From contig NZ_JBHJHQ010000010.1 in assembly GCF_042219825.1 (NCBI RefSeq), positions 62,001 through 126,000 on the forward strand: 64,000 bases of DNA, given 5' to 3'. This DNA is from JBHJHP01 sp042219825 (GTDB taxonomy: Bacteria > Bacteroidota > Bacteroidia > Bacteroidales > UBA5342). This document shows, in pieces, positions 25,198 through 34,619 of the stretch; the first letter of the stretch is position 1, and each line of letters starts with the position of its first letter. The notes below the pieces were generated by a model. That model searched no databases and had not been told where the DNA came from. It saw only the letters and a list, made by a program, of their open reading frames with translations. The translations under genes were made by a program, and so were the position numbers.

Positions 25198-25222
25198 GTG
25201 TTACATTTTTTCAAATGCGGTG

Positions 25223-25252
25223 CAAATATATGCTAAGTTTTTATTCCTGCAA
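25223..25252 (-). promoter_or_regulatory. Promoter of tRNA-Val
   Basis: On the minus strand TATATTTG (plus 25223-25230) preceded by TTG (plus 25250-25252) with a 19-bp spacer, 25 bp upstream of the tRNA. The rest of 25253-25470 is AT-rich with no gene evident. Confidence 0.8.
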
Positions 25253-25470
25253 AAAAATTGATGAAAAATATTGCGAATCATCAAATTTAATTCCAATATA
25301 CAGCGAATGAGCTATGTTTATACTATTGCATGTATGCATTCTCATTTCAGTAATGCACAAAAACACACATACAACCCTTATTTACTGACACTTAACACCA
25401 ATCATCCGCACATACCAATAATTTCAACAATAAAAAGTTAATAATTCAAAGCACAAAAAAATTAAACAAG

Positions 25471-25501
25471 TTGAATCAATTGGCTATTTTTTATATTTTT
25501 G
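25471..25501 (+). promoter_or_regulatory. Promoter of purH
   Basis: TTG (25471-25473), 20 bp, then TATTTTTG (25494-25501), close to the Bacteroidota consensus; the ATG follows 27 bp later. Probably also serves the downstream mre operon. Confidence 0.75.
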
Positions 25502-25528
25502 CATTTAATTATTTTAACAACAGTGTAA

Positions 25529-27115
25529 ATGTCTGAAAATAAAAAAATTAAATCTGCTCTCATTTCTGTATTCCACAAAGAAAATCTGGACGAAATTATT
25601 ACCAAATTACATAGCGAAGGTGTTAAGCTCATAAGTACCGGGGGAACAAGAAGTTTTATCGAATCTCTGAATGTCCCGTGTACAGCGGTCGAAGACCTTA
25701 CTTCTTACCCTTCAATACTAGGTGGTCGCGTTAAGACTTTACACCCCAAAATCTTTGGAGGGATACTTTCAAGAAGAGATAACAGCGGAGATAATGACCA
25801 GTTAAACGAATACGACATACCGGAAATTGATCTCGTTATTGTGGATCTTTATCCGTTTGAAGATACTGTTGCTTCAGGAGCAGCAGAACAGGACATCATA
25901 GAAAAAATTGATATTGGCGGAATTTCATTAATCCGGGCTGCTGCCAAAAATTTCAAAGATGTCATTATTGTTCCTTCTCAGGCACAGTATGGCAAACTAC
26001 TTGATATCCTGAATTCAAAAGGGGCACAGAGCTCTATTGAAGAAAGAAAATCTTTTGCCCGCGATGCTTTTGCTGTTTCTTCACATTATGATACAGCCAT
26101 ATTCGGATACTTCAATCAGGATGCCGATACCAAACGTATTAGTCTGAATGACGGACACGTGCTGCGATATGGAGAAAATCCGCATCAGAGTGCCACATTT
26201 TTTAAGTTCAATAATGTAGACGAAGGAGCTTCCCTGGCAAATGCAAAAATACTTCAGGGTAAAGCACTTTCGTATAATAACCTTCTGGATGCAGACGCTG
26301 CATGGAAATCAGCCAGTGATGCTTTTCATTCTGTATCACATCTCAACGTCAAATCGGCAGTTTCTGTCATTAAGCACCTGAATCCCTGCGGATTGGCTGT
26401 CACTGACAATATTATGAAGTCGCTGGAGCTGGCCTGGGCCGGTGATCCGGTCAGTGCTTACGGAGGTATTATTTGTTTCACCGGAGAGGTCACAAAGGAG
26501 GTGGCAGAATGGTTCAGTAAAAAATTTATTGAAATTATCATTGCCCCTTCATACAGCGAGGAAGCCAAAGAGGTTCTGGCAAAGAAAAAGAATTTGAGAG
26601 TTCTTGAAATTCCGGTAAAACCTGAAACAACCGGCGAAAAGCTGTACCGTTCCATCAGCGGCGGAATGTTGGTGCAGGATGAAGATGAAGGAATGGACAG
26701 CGACTTTACACAGGTAACCAAGGTAAAATTTGAAGATAACAAAATGAATCTTGCCCGTTTTGGAATTACAGCATGCAAACATTTAAAAAGCAATGCCATT
26801 GCAATTGTAACAGAACAGGCAGACGGATCATTCTGGCTGACAGGTGCCGGTATGGGGCAACCCAACCGACTTGACAGTCTGAGACATTTAACAATGCCCC
26901 GTTTTAACCTCAAGGAAGGCGTTGAAATAGAACAATCTGTTCTGATCTCTGATGCTTTCTTTCCTTTCAGGGACAGCATTGAAGCTGCCAACGAATACGG
27001 CGTAAAATACATCGTTGAGCCGGGTGGAAGCATCCGCGATAACGAAGTTATTGAAGCATGTGACGAATTTGGAATTGCAATGTTATTTACCGGCAGACGC
27101 CACTTTAAACATTAA
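25529..27115 (+). CDS. purH: Bifunctional AICAR transformylase / IMP cyclohydrolase
   Basis: A 528-residue PurH. Residues 1-200 form the IMP cyclohydrolase domain (LISTGGTRSFIES, GGRVKTLHPKIFGGIL). The remainder is the AICAR formyltransferase domain (KHLNPCG, with a catalytic Lys-His pair). It performs the last two steps of purine synthesis. It lies just upstream of mreB, 14 bp apart, in the same direction. Confidence 0.97.
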   Translation: MSENKKIKSALISVFHKENLDEIITKLHSEGVKLISTGGTRSFIESLNVPCTAVEDLTSYPSILGGRVKTLHPKIFGGILSRRDNSGDNDQLNEYDIPEIDLVIVDLYPFEDTVASGAAEQDIIEKIDIGGISLIRAAAKNFKDVIIVPSQAQYGKLLDILNSKGAQSSIEERKSFARDAFAVSSHYDTAIFGYFNQDADTKRISLNDGHVLRYGENPHQSATFFKFNNVDEGASLANAKILQGKALSYNNLLDADAAWKSASDAFHSVSHLNVKSAVSVIKHLNPCGLAVTDNIMKSLELAWAGDPVSAYGGIICFTGEVTKEVAEWFSKKFIEIIIAPSYSEEAKEVLAKKKNLRVLEIPVKPETTGEKLYRSISGGMLVQDEDEGMDSDFTQVTKVKFEDNKMNLARFGITACKHLKSNAIAIVTEQADGSFWLTGAGMGQPNRLDSLRHLTMPRFNLKEGVEIEQSVLISDAFFPFRDSIEAANEYGVKYIVEPGGSIRDNEVIEACDEFGIAMLFTGRRHFKH

Positions 27116-27129
27116 AAAACAAACTTAAC

Positions 27130-28149
27130 ATGGGATTATTTTCCTTAACTCAGGAAATTGCAATAGACCTGGGGACTGCAAACACAATTATTATTCACAA
27201 CGACAAAATCGTTGTGGACGAGCCTTCGGTAGTAGCACTGGACAGAAGGGACGATAAGCTTATTGCTTTAGGCGAAAAGGCCCGTCAGATGCATGGGAAA
27301 ACACATGAAAACATAAAGGTTATCCACCCGTTGCGCGATGGCGTTATTGCAGACTTCTATGCTGCAGAACTTATGATCAGGGGGATGATTAAAATGATCA
27401 ATAAAAAACCTCGGCTATTCTCCCCTTCGTTGAAAATGGTGGTTTGTATTCCATCCGGAAGTACAGAGGTTGAGATCAGAGCTGTACGTGACTCCTCGGA
27501 ACATGCAGGTGGCCGGGAGGTTTATATGATTTACGAACCAATGGCGGCAGCAATCGGGATCGGTATTGATGTGGAAGCACCGGAAGGAAGCATGATCGTC
27601 GACATTGGTGGTGGAACAACGGAGATCGCCGTAATTTCACTGGGCGGTATCGTATCCAACAAGTCCATTCGTATTGCAGGTAATGACCTGACACAGGATA
27701 TTATGGAATATATGCGTCGCCAGCATAACATTAAAGTAGGTGAGCGTACTGCCGAGTTCATTAAAATAAATGTGGGAGCAGCATTAACTGACCTTGAAGA
27801 TCCACCACAGGATTATATTGTTCGCGGACCAAATGCAATGACAGCACTCCCGATGGAAGTTCCTGTTTCATATCAGGAGATTGCCCACTGCCTTGAAAAG
27901 ACACTCTCTAAAATTGAGGCTGCGGTTTTAAGTGCATTGGAACAAACACCTCCGGAATTGTATTCCGATATTGTAAACAAAGGGATATTTCTGGCCGGTG
28001 GTGGAGCCCTGTTAAGAGGATTGGATAAACGCCTGAGCGACAAGATAAATATACCGGTTCATATTGCAGATGACCCGTTGCATGCCGTTGCCAGGGGCAC
28101 AGGTATTGCGCTTAAAAACGTGGATAAATTCCAGTTCCTGCTTCGTTAA
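27130..28149 (+). CDS. mreB: Rod shape-determining protein MreB
   Basis: A 339-residue bacterial actin with the phosphate-1 motif IAIDLGTANTIIIHN, phosphate-2 IVDIGGGTTEIAVI and adenosine motif FLAGGGALLRGLDK. MreB polymers organise lateral wall synthesis at the inner membrane. First gene of the mreBCD-mrdA-rodA operon; the cell is therefore likely rod-shaped. Confidence 0.98.
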   Translation: MGLFSLTQEIAIDLGTANTIIIHNDKIVVDEPSVVALDRRDDKLIALGEKARQMHGKTHENIKVIHPLRDGVIADFYAAELMIRGMIKMINKKPRLFSPSLKMVVCIPSGSTEVEIRAVRDSSEHAGGREVYMIYEPMAAAIGIGIDVEAPEGSMIVDIGGGTTEIAVISLGGIVSNKSIRIAGNDLTQDIMEYMRRQHNIKVGERTAEFIKINVGAALTDLEDPPQDYIVRGPNAMTALPMEVPVSYQEIAHCLEKTLSKIEAAVLSALEQTPPELYSDIVNKGIFLAGGGALLRGLDKRLSDKINIPVHIADDPLHAVARGTGIALKNVDKFQFLLR

Positions 28150-28184
28150 ACTGCCACAAGGCAACAAATATGGGATACTGATTT

Positions 28185-29015
28185 ATGCGGAATTTGATCC
28201 GTTTCTTCATACGGTTTCAGAATATTTTCCTCTTTATTTTTCTTGAGGCCGTAGCTTTTTTGCTCATTTTTAACAACAATCCTTATCAACGTGCCACCTT
28301 TCTGAACTCCGGAAGCGATATAGCAGGTTACGTTTATGACCAGTCAAAATCTATAAGTAATTATTTCCAGCTGCAAAAGGAAAATAATGACTTATCAGTT
28401 GAAAATGCTGCATTAAAGAATCTTTTGTTCTATAACAAAAAGGATTCAGCCTACGTTTCATATTTCAATGATTCCATGCCTCAAACGGAATTTTACTTCA
28501 TTCCTGCACGTGTTGTTAATAATTCGGTTCACCGCAGAATGAATTACATAACGATAGATAAAGGATGGGCAGATGGAGTGAAAGCAGAAATGGGAGTAAC
28601 ATCTGCCAGAGGACTGGTTGGATCAGTTAAAGGCACCTCGAAGCATTACGCCATTGTAACACCTATTCTGAATACACAACAGGCTATAAGTTCCAAAATA
28701 GGGCAAACCGGATTTTTCGGTTCTCTGGTCTGGGACGGTACAGATTATCAGTATGCCAAACTGAAAGCTATTGAAAACCATGCTGATGTGGCTATTGGCG
28801 ACACAATATTTACTTCGGGATTCGGCTCAATTTTCCCTGCGGGATTAACAGTAGGATACATTCATGATATTGTTTCAGACGAGGATGATGATTTTTATGA
28901 TATTACGGTTAAACTTGCTGTAGACTTTAAGTCATTATATTTTGTGGAAGTAATAGGAAATGAATTCAAGTGGGAAGTTGATTCATTAAAAGTGCTGGAG
29001 GAAAGAGATGATTAG
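28185..29015 (+). CDS. mreC: Rod shape-determining protein MreC
   Basis: A 276-residue protein: one N-terminal membrane helix (about 15-35), a coiled coil (KENNDLSVENAALKN, 65-80), and the periplasmic double beta-barrel with GWADGVKAEMGVTSARGLVG. MreC links MreB to cell-wall enzymes. It follows mreB by 35 bp and overlaps mreD by 8 bp. Confidence 0.95.
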   Translation: MRNLIRFFIRFQNIFLFIFLEAVAFLLIFNNNPYQRATFLNSGSDIAGYVYDQSKSISNYFQLQKENNDLSVENAALKNLLFYNKKDSAYVSYFNDSMPQTEFYFIPARVVNNSVHRRMNYITIDKGWADGVKAEMGVTSARGLVGSVKGTSKHYAIVTPILNTQQAISSKIGQTGFFGSLVWDGTDYQYAKLKAIENHADVAIGDTIFTSGFGSIFPAGLTVGYIHDIVSDEDDDFYDITVKLAVDFKSLYFVEVIGNEFKWEVDSLKVLEERDD

Positions 29016-29529
29016 ACTCATAGCAAAATATGTTATCTATTTTATTTTCCTGGTTCTGTTGCAGGTAACGGTACTGAACCATATTAATTTTATGGACCAT
29101 ATTAATCCCTATCTGTACATACTTTTTATCCTGGCCCTTCCATTCAGCGTATCAAAATCAGGTGTTCTGCTACTTAGTTTCCTGATGGGTTTCACGATTG
29201 ATATGTTTGTGGGAACACCAGGAATAAATACTGCAGCTACAGTATTTATGGGGTTTCTCAGAAATATATTACTTCCCTTTCTGGAACCAAGGGATAACTA
29301 CGAACCCGGAACGCATCCTTCGGTGGCAGAATACGGCTGGGCATGGTATATGCGATACGCGGTTATTCTGGTTGTACTTCACCATGTTGCGCTCTTCTTT
29401 CTGGATGCTTTTTCCATGGAAAATTCAGGGATAACCCTACTCTACAGTTTATACTCTTCGGTATTTACACTGATCCTGATAATTTTATCACAGTCGAGCA
29501 CCTCAAAACGAACTTTGCTCAGTGAATAG
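29008..29529 (+). CDS. mreD: Rod shape-determining protein MreD
   Basis: A 173-residue polytopic membrane protein with about five helices, little else conserved (FLMGFTIDMFVGTPGINTAAT is the family-like patch). Position between mreC and mrdA, overlapping both, supports the assignment. Confidence 0.9.
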   Translation: MIRLIAKYVIYFIFLVLLQVTVLNHINFMDHINPYLYILFILALPFSVSKSGVLLLSFLMGFTIDMFVGTPGINTAATVFMGFLRNILLPFLEPRDNYEPGTHPSVAEYGWAWYMRYAVILVVLHHVALFFLDAFSMENSGITLLYSLYSSVFTLILIILSQSSTSKRTLLSE

Positions 29530-31360
29530 TTTCAGAGATACAGATAGCAGAAAATTCATTCTGGGGGGAATCGTATTAATTATTTCCCTTACGTTCATCA
29601 TATCCTTGTTTAACCTGCAGGTAGTGGACGAAACAGCCAGATTATCGGCAGATGATAATACTATCCGGACTGAGATTGTCTACCCGTCACGTGGAAAGAT
29701 CTTTGACCGAAACGGTAAACTTTTGGTCTATAATAAGGCGGCCTATGATTTAATGGTTCTACCACGGAAACTGGAAGCTTTTGATACACTAAAACTTTGC
29801 AATGCCATAAATGTAACACCTGAGGCGTTGGAAAAACAGATGACAAAAGCTAAAAACTGGTCATGGAACCGGGCTTCCATTCTGTTCTCACAACTCTCAG
29901 CGAAAGATTATGCCTTTCTTCAGGAGATACTGTATCAATTCCCGGGATTTTACGTACAACAGCGCACTATCAGAGCTTATAACTATCCAAATGCAGCTCA
30001 GGTTCTGGGGTATCTGGGTGAGGTAACGCCTGAAATGATCAAAGATGATCCCTTCTATAAATCCGGTGATTATGCCGGCATGAGCGGCATCGAAAAAACC
30101 TATGAAGAATTCCTCAGAGGAGAAAAAGGACAACGCCTGATACTGGTGGATCGCTTCGGAAGAGAAAAAGGATCATACAAAAACGGAGCTTATGACCAGC
30201 CTCCGGTGACAGGATCAGACATCACCCTGTCGATCGATATCGACCTGCAAATCTATGCAGAAAAACTGATGCAGAACAAACTTGGCAGTATTGTAGCCGT
30301 TGAACCCAAAACAGGAGAAGTTCTGGCCCTTGTTTCAGCACCAACATTTGATCCGGCAGTTTTAACAGGCAGGTTACGTTCAGATGCATTTATTCAGCTC
30401 AATACAGACACTCTCAAACCTCTTATAAACAGAGCCATACAAGGAAATTATTCCCCTGGATCAACGTTTAAAATGGTGGTTGGAGCCATTGCACTTCAGG
30501 AACAATCCATAAATCAGTACACCCTTTTCAGTTGTCAGGGTGAAGCCTCTAAACCTATTGGATGTTCTCATTCTCACGTATCACCGCTAAATGTAGTTAC
30601 AGCTATAGAACTTTCCTGTAATCCTTTCTTTTACAAAACGTTTTACCAGACCATAGAAAGGCCTACTCTGGACGAAGTAAAGTCTCAGTATATAAAATGG
30701 GCTGATTATGTAAGAAGCTTTGGTTTCGGTAAAAAACTGGGGATTGATTTACCTTACGAATATAACGGCTCTGTTCCCGAAGCTTCTTACTATGACAAAG
30801 TCTACCGAAAAGTATGGCGTGCTAACACCATCCGCTCACTGGCAATAGGCCAGGGAGAATTGCTGGTTACGCCTATTCAGATTGCCAACGAAGCGGTTGT
30901 AATGGCCAACAGTGGCAAATACTACATCCCTCACATTGTAAAATCAATCGGACATGAAAAATATGTTCGGGAGAAATATACGGAATTGCACTACACAAAA
31001 GTTGATTCATCAAATTTCAAACTCATCAGGGAAGGCATGAGAGAAGTTTATTCCGGTGAAGATGGTACTGCAAGATGGTACAGGAACAGATCGATGCAGA
31101 TGGGAGGGAAAACAGGGACAGTAGAAAACTCACAGGGTGAAAACCACTCTGTGTTTCTTGCATTCGCGCCCTTTGATAATCCACAGATTGCCATATCTAC
31201 CCTGGTGGAGAACGCTGGATTTGGCTCAACTTACGCAGCTCCGATAACGACATTACTGCTGGAGAAATACATTACCGACAGCATTCCTCCATATCATAAA
31301 GCCAAAGAACAAGAGATGTTTGATGCAAACCTGATTGAACATGGACAGGAGACAGAGTAG
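29522..31360 (+). CDS. mrdA: Penicillin-binding protein 2 (peptidoglycan transpeptidase)
   Basis: A 612-residue class B PBP: one N-terminal membrane helix, a PBP dimerisation domain, and a transpeptidase domain with the serine motif SPGSTFKM (Ser about 312), the SCN motif as LSCNPF and the KTG motif GGKTGTVEN. It cross-links peptidoglycan during elongation. GTG start, overlapping mreD by 8 bp; paired with rodA in the same operon. Confidence 0.96.
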   Translation: MNSFRDTDSRKFILGGIVLIISLTFIISLFNLQVVDETARLSADDNTIRTEIVYPSRGKIFDRNGKLLVYNKAAYDLMVLPRKLEAFDTLKLCNAINVTPEALEKQMTKAKNWSWNRASILFSQLSAKDYAFLQEILYQFPGFYVQQRTIRAYNYPNAAQVLGYLGEVTPEMIKDDPFYKSGDYAGMSGIEKTYEEFLRGEKGQRLILVDRFGREKGSYKNGAYDQPPVTGSDITLSIDIDLQIYAEKLMQNKLGSIVAVEPKTGEVLALVSAPTFDPAVLTGRLRSDAFIQLNTDTLKPLINRAIQGNYSPGSTFKMVVGAIALQEQSINQYTLFSCQGEASKPIGCSHSHVSPLNVVTAIELSCNPFFYKTFYQTIERPTLDEVKSQYIKWADYVRSFGFGKKLGIDLPYEYNGSVPEASYYDKVYRKVWRANTIRSLAIGQGELLVTPIQIANEAVVMANSGKYYIPHIVKSIGHEKYVREKYTELHYTKVDSSNFKLIREGMREVYSGEDGTARWYRNRSMQMGGKTGTVENSQGENHSVFLAFAPFDNPQIAISTLVENAGFGSTYAAPITTLLLEKYITDSIPPYHKAKEQEMFDANLIEHGQETE

Positions 31361-32762
31361 CATACGGTCACTGGACTGGATAACCATTGCGTTATTCCTG
31401 TTTTTCATTGCATTCGGATGGATCAGTATTTTTGCATCCAGCCTTGGTGATGAGCCTTCCATGACTATAGGCCTGGACACGCGAGCGGGAAAGCAATTAT
31501 TATGGATCGGAGCGTCAGTGGTTCTTGCTCTGGTTGTATTAATTACAGACAGTAAATTTTTTGAAGCTTTTGCATATCCCATATATGCAGCTATTTTGCT
31601 GTTACTCGTGGCCGTTCTGCTGGTTGGAGTAGAGGTTAAGGGAGCTACTTCCTGGATTGCCATCGGATCGTTCAGACTTCAACCCGCTGAATTCATGAAG
31701 TTTGCCACGGCATTGGCCCTGGCCAAAGTTCTGTCCCGGTTCAATTTTAGTTTTAACCGACTTAAAGATCTGGCTCTGGCCTTTTTTATTACTTTTTTCC
31801 CATCTGTACTGATCCTGCTCCAAAACGATACCGGATCAGCACTGGTGTATGCATCTCTTGTTCTGGTAATGTACCGCCAGGGGTTATCCGGAATTTTTCT
31901 TACCGCCGCCATTCTGGCTGTTTTGTATTTTATTCTATCTCTTATCTACTCACAAAGCCTTGTGCTTATCATGATATTAGCGTTGGCTGTAATTGGAATT
32001 CTGGCTCAGAGAAAATATAAAGTTCTGCTGGGAATAGGGATTACAGCAGCCTCAACAACCGGAATTCTTTTACTCCTGAATGTATTTGGTTTTTATAAAC
32101 CGGATCTTAAAATTATTCTCTCCATAGTTATAATTTTAAGTGCGTTATATCTTTTCTTCAGAGCACTGGTTGATAAATCAAGGACTTATACACTTGCAGG
32201 ATTGTTCCTGATAATTTCCATTGGCTACACCTTGTCCACAAACTATGTTTTTGAAAAAGTTTTGGAAGATCATCAGCGCACAAGGATAGAAGTGCTGCTG
32301 GGGATAAAAAGTGATCCGAGCGGTGCCGGTTATAATGTCAAACAGTCCCGGATCGCCATTGGATCAGGTGGATTCACAGGCAAAGGATTCCTGAACGGAA
32401 CCTATACAAAATTCAAATATGTGCCGGAACAAAGTACCGACTTTATTTTTTGTACCGTTGGTGAGGAATGGGGCTTTATGGGAACATTCACTGTTATTGC
32501 ACTTTTTTCCTTCTTCCTTATCCGTTTGATTTTTCTAGCCGAACGACAACGAAGCATGTTTTCTAAAATTTACGGGTATGGGGTATTTTCAATTTTCCTG
32601 TTTCACTTTATCATTAATATTGGCATGACCATCGGTCTGGCACCTGTCATTGGAATTCCACTGCCATTTTTCAGTTATGGGGGGTCATCGTTATGGGGCT
32701 TTACCATCCTGCTGTTTATCTTCTTAAAACTGGATTCAAACCGAATGCAGATCTTAGCTTAA
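31341..32762 (+). CDS. rodA: Peptidoglycan glycosyltransferase RodA
   Basis: A 473-residue SEDS-family membrane protein with about ten helices, long for the family because of a helix-rich insert in the middle. Signature features include AEFMKFATALALAK near residue 117, a FVPEQSTDFIF-like loop (KYVPEQSTDFIFCTV) and PLPFFSYGGSS near the end. It polymerises glycan strands with PBP2. The ATG at 31341 overlaps mrdA by 20 bp; a TTG two codons earlier is less likely. Confidence 0.95.
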   Translation: MDRRQSSIRSLDWITIALFLFFIAFGWISIFASSLGDEPSMTIGLDTRAGKQLLWIGASVVLALVVLITDSKFFEAFAYPIYAAILLLLVAVLLVGVEVKGATSWIAIGSFRLQPAEFMKFATALALAKVLSRFNFSFNRLKDLALAFFITFFPSVLILLQNDTGSALVYASLVLVMYRQGLSGIFLTAAILAVLYFILSLIYSQSLVLIMILALAVIGILAQRKYKVLLGIGITAASTTGILLLLNVFGFYKPDLKIILSIVIILSALYLFFRALVDKSRTYTLAGLFLIISIGYTLSTNYVFEKVLEDHQRTRIEVLLGIKSDPSGAGYNVKQSRIAIGSGGFTGKGFLNGTYTKFKYVPEQSTDFIFCTVGEEWGFMGTFTVIALFSFFLIRLIFLAERQRSMFSKIYGYGVFSIFLFHFIINIGMTIGLAPVIGIPLPFFSYGGSSLWGFTILLFIFLKLDSNRMQILA

Positions 32763-32765
32763 CGT

Positions 32766-32798
32766 AAGACACAAGAATCAAGACACAGGAATCAAGAC
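32766..32798. repeat. 14-bp tandem repeat, 2.4 copies
   Basis: AAGACACAAGAATC and AAGACACAGGAATC directly follow one another, then AAGAC. Located between the convergent rodA and yraN genes. Microsatellite-like tracts of this sequence occur between genes in Bacteroidota; no function evident. Confidence 0.5.
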
Positions 32799-32828
32799 TT
32801 TGAGTTACAGATTTTCATGCGTTTACAT

Positions 32829-33200
32829 TTACCAGATGGGGGAAATAAACGCATCCTCAAAATGTTCAATTTCAGGTGCTTTACCGGGCTGAAACAAGAC
32901 CGCTATGACATCAAACCGCACCTCCATTTCCACGTCATACGTTTCGAGGTACGCTTCAGTAGCATCAATAATCATACGGATTTTCTTTTTTGATACGGCA
33001 TCCTCGGGATTTTCAAAAATATCAGTGGTCCGGCTTTTCACCTCCACAACCACCAGTAAGTCATCTTTTTCAGCAACAATGTCGAGTTCTTTATGTCCAA
33101 ACTGCCAGTTGGTATGAAGGATATGATATCCGTGTTGTTGCAGGTGTATCCGGGCCAGTTCTTCTCCCCTGTTGCCTTTTTTACGGTTGTTCTGTGTCAT
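32829..33200 (-). CDS. YraN family (UPF0102) putative nuclease
   Basis: A 123-residue protein with the YraN pattern of an archaeal-type resolvase-like fold: KGNRGEELARIHLQQHGY, then WQFGHKELDIVAEKDDLLVVVEVKSR containing the D..E-V-K catalytic set of PD-(D/E)XK nucleases. I use the ATG at 33200; earlier in-frame starts add 20 non-conserved residues. Convergent with rodA. Physiological role unknown. Confidence 0.9.
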   Translation of the reverse strand: MTQNNRKKGNRGEELARIHLQQHGYHILHTNWQFGHKELDIVAEKDDLLVVVEVKSRTTDIFENPEDAVSKKKIRMIIDATEAYLETYDVEMEVRFDVIAVLFQPGKAPEIEHFEDAFISPIW

Positions 33201-33267
33201 CTGGTTTGAGTTTAAGGAATTATAAAGATACGAAAATTCATAATTGTATAACAGTATCAAGTAATAC

Positions 33268-33727
33268 CACCCGTTCCGGGTTTACAGTACAGTATATTAA
33301 CTGTCCTTTTTACAATATTGACATCCCTTCGGGATTAAACCAAATTTACAGACCGGCAATAATTACACAACAAAACCCGGAGGGTTGATATTTTTGTAAC
33401 TGTTATCATACACTGATGAAGGAAAATCCTGAAAGGATGACAGAGTAAACTTTATGTATTCCTGTGAAATTGAAACACACATTTTATAATGCAAACTGTT
33501 CTGGGTTTACGATACAGTATATTGGCTGTCTTTATTACAATAATGGCATCTCTTCGGGATTGCGTGCCCCACACGGTTTGCGATCAGTTATGCTACGGGA
33601 TTATAATAATGAAAGGTAGAGAACAGGTCCATCACTAGCCTTTTATAATAAACCCGAAGGGTTGATATTTTTATAGCTACGATCATGTCCTAATGAAAAA
33701 AAATCCCGAAGGGATGACAGAACCCTA
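33268..33727. repeat. Two tandem 230-bp repeats left of the RAYT transposase
   Basis: Unit 1 (33268-33497) and unit 2 (33498-33727) are diverged copies of the same composite. Each starts with an imperfect CCCGTTCCGGG element and carries ATCCCTTCGGGAT (33323-33335 in unit 1; changed in unit 2). Then come AACCCGGAGGGTT-type palindrome, TTGATATTTTTGTAACTG, and a closing hairpin of the ATCCCGAAGGGAT type followed by GACAGA. All are short palindromes, as expected of a BIME-like composite. A third copy lies on the other side of the transposase gene. Confidence 0.75.
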
Positions 33728-33859
33728 ATTGACAATATAGGGATAGAATACATTAAATTAAATCAGAGGAGTTATAATAAATTTTCATAATTTTATTATT
33801 GATTACTATTGTACTAAACATAATAATTTTAATTACAACAAACCTAAAACGTATAACAA

Positions 33860-34321
33860 ATGCCTGGCACATACTCAAAAATTTACGTGCAATATGTATT
33901 TGCAGTATCGGGAAGACAAAACCTTCTCCATAAGAAATGGAGAGCAGAATTATTTAAATACATTGCAGGAATCATTAAAGGGAAAAACCAAAAACCAATC
34001 ATAGTCAACGGCTATTTGGATCATGTTCATGCATTTGTTGGACTACAACCATCAATGCCAATATCTGACTTGGTAAGGGATATCAAAAACAATTCATCTA
34101 ATTTTATTAATAACCGAAGGTATGTCCCGGGAAGGTTTAGATGGCAGGAGGGATATGGTGTTTTCTCTTATTCCCATTCGCAAATTGAAAATGTTTATCA
34201 TTATATCGAAAATCAGGAAGAACATCACAAGATCAGGACTTTCAGAGAGGAATACATAGAATTTCTAAAAGAATATGGAATTGAGTTTAATGAAAAGTAT
34301 CTATTCAACTGGTTAGAATAA
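33860..34321 (+). CDS. REP-associated tyrosine transposase (HUH, IS200-like)
   Basis: A 153-residue Y1 transposase. The HUH motif is HVH in YLDHVHAFVGL (about 54-58), and the catalytic tyrosine lies in the helix VYHYIENQEEHHKI near 115-120. It is small and single-domain like IS200/IS605 TnpA. It is not bounded by insertion-sequence ends but by REP-like palindromic repeats (33268-33727 and 34325-34605), which is the layout of RAYT domesticated transposases. These are thought to spread the repeats around the genome by single-strand cleavage. Confidence 0.9.
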   Translation: MPGTYSKIYVQYVFAVSGRQNLLHKKWRAELFKYIAGIIKGKNQKPIIVNGYLDHVHAFVGLQPSMPISDLVRDIKNNSSNFINNRRYVPGRFRWQEGYGVFSYSHSQIENVYHYIENQEEHHKIRTFREEYIEFLKEYGIEFNEKYLFNWLE

Positions 34322-34324
34322 TAT

Positions 34325-34605
34325 CACCCGTTCCGGGTTTACGATAAAGCATTTGGGTCGTCTTTTATTACAATAATAGCATCCCTTCGGGATTAAAAAA
34401 CACCAGCAGATGATCTAAGCTACTAAACCCGAAGGTTGATATTTTTGTAACTGTTATCATACATGGATGAAAAAAAATCCTGAAAGGATGACATAGTAAA
34501 CTTAAGTATTCCTTTAAAAATTGAAACACACATTTTATAATGCAAACCGCTGGCTTTGGGTTAATATTTCACATGCATTGTACATTAATACTATCCCTTC
34601 GGGAT
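34325..34605. repeat. REP-like repeats right of the RAYT
   Basis: A third 220-bp copy (34325-34547) of the composite seen at 33268, including ATCCCTTCGGGAT (34381-34393), AAACCCGAAGG, TTGATATTTTTGTAACTG and the trailing GAAACACACATTTTATAATGC, then a truncated fourth copy that ends with ATCCCTTCGGGAT (34593-34605). GH92 coding begins at 34620. Confidence 0.75.
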
Positions 34606-34619
34606 TACTGTTGATAATA

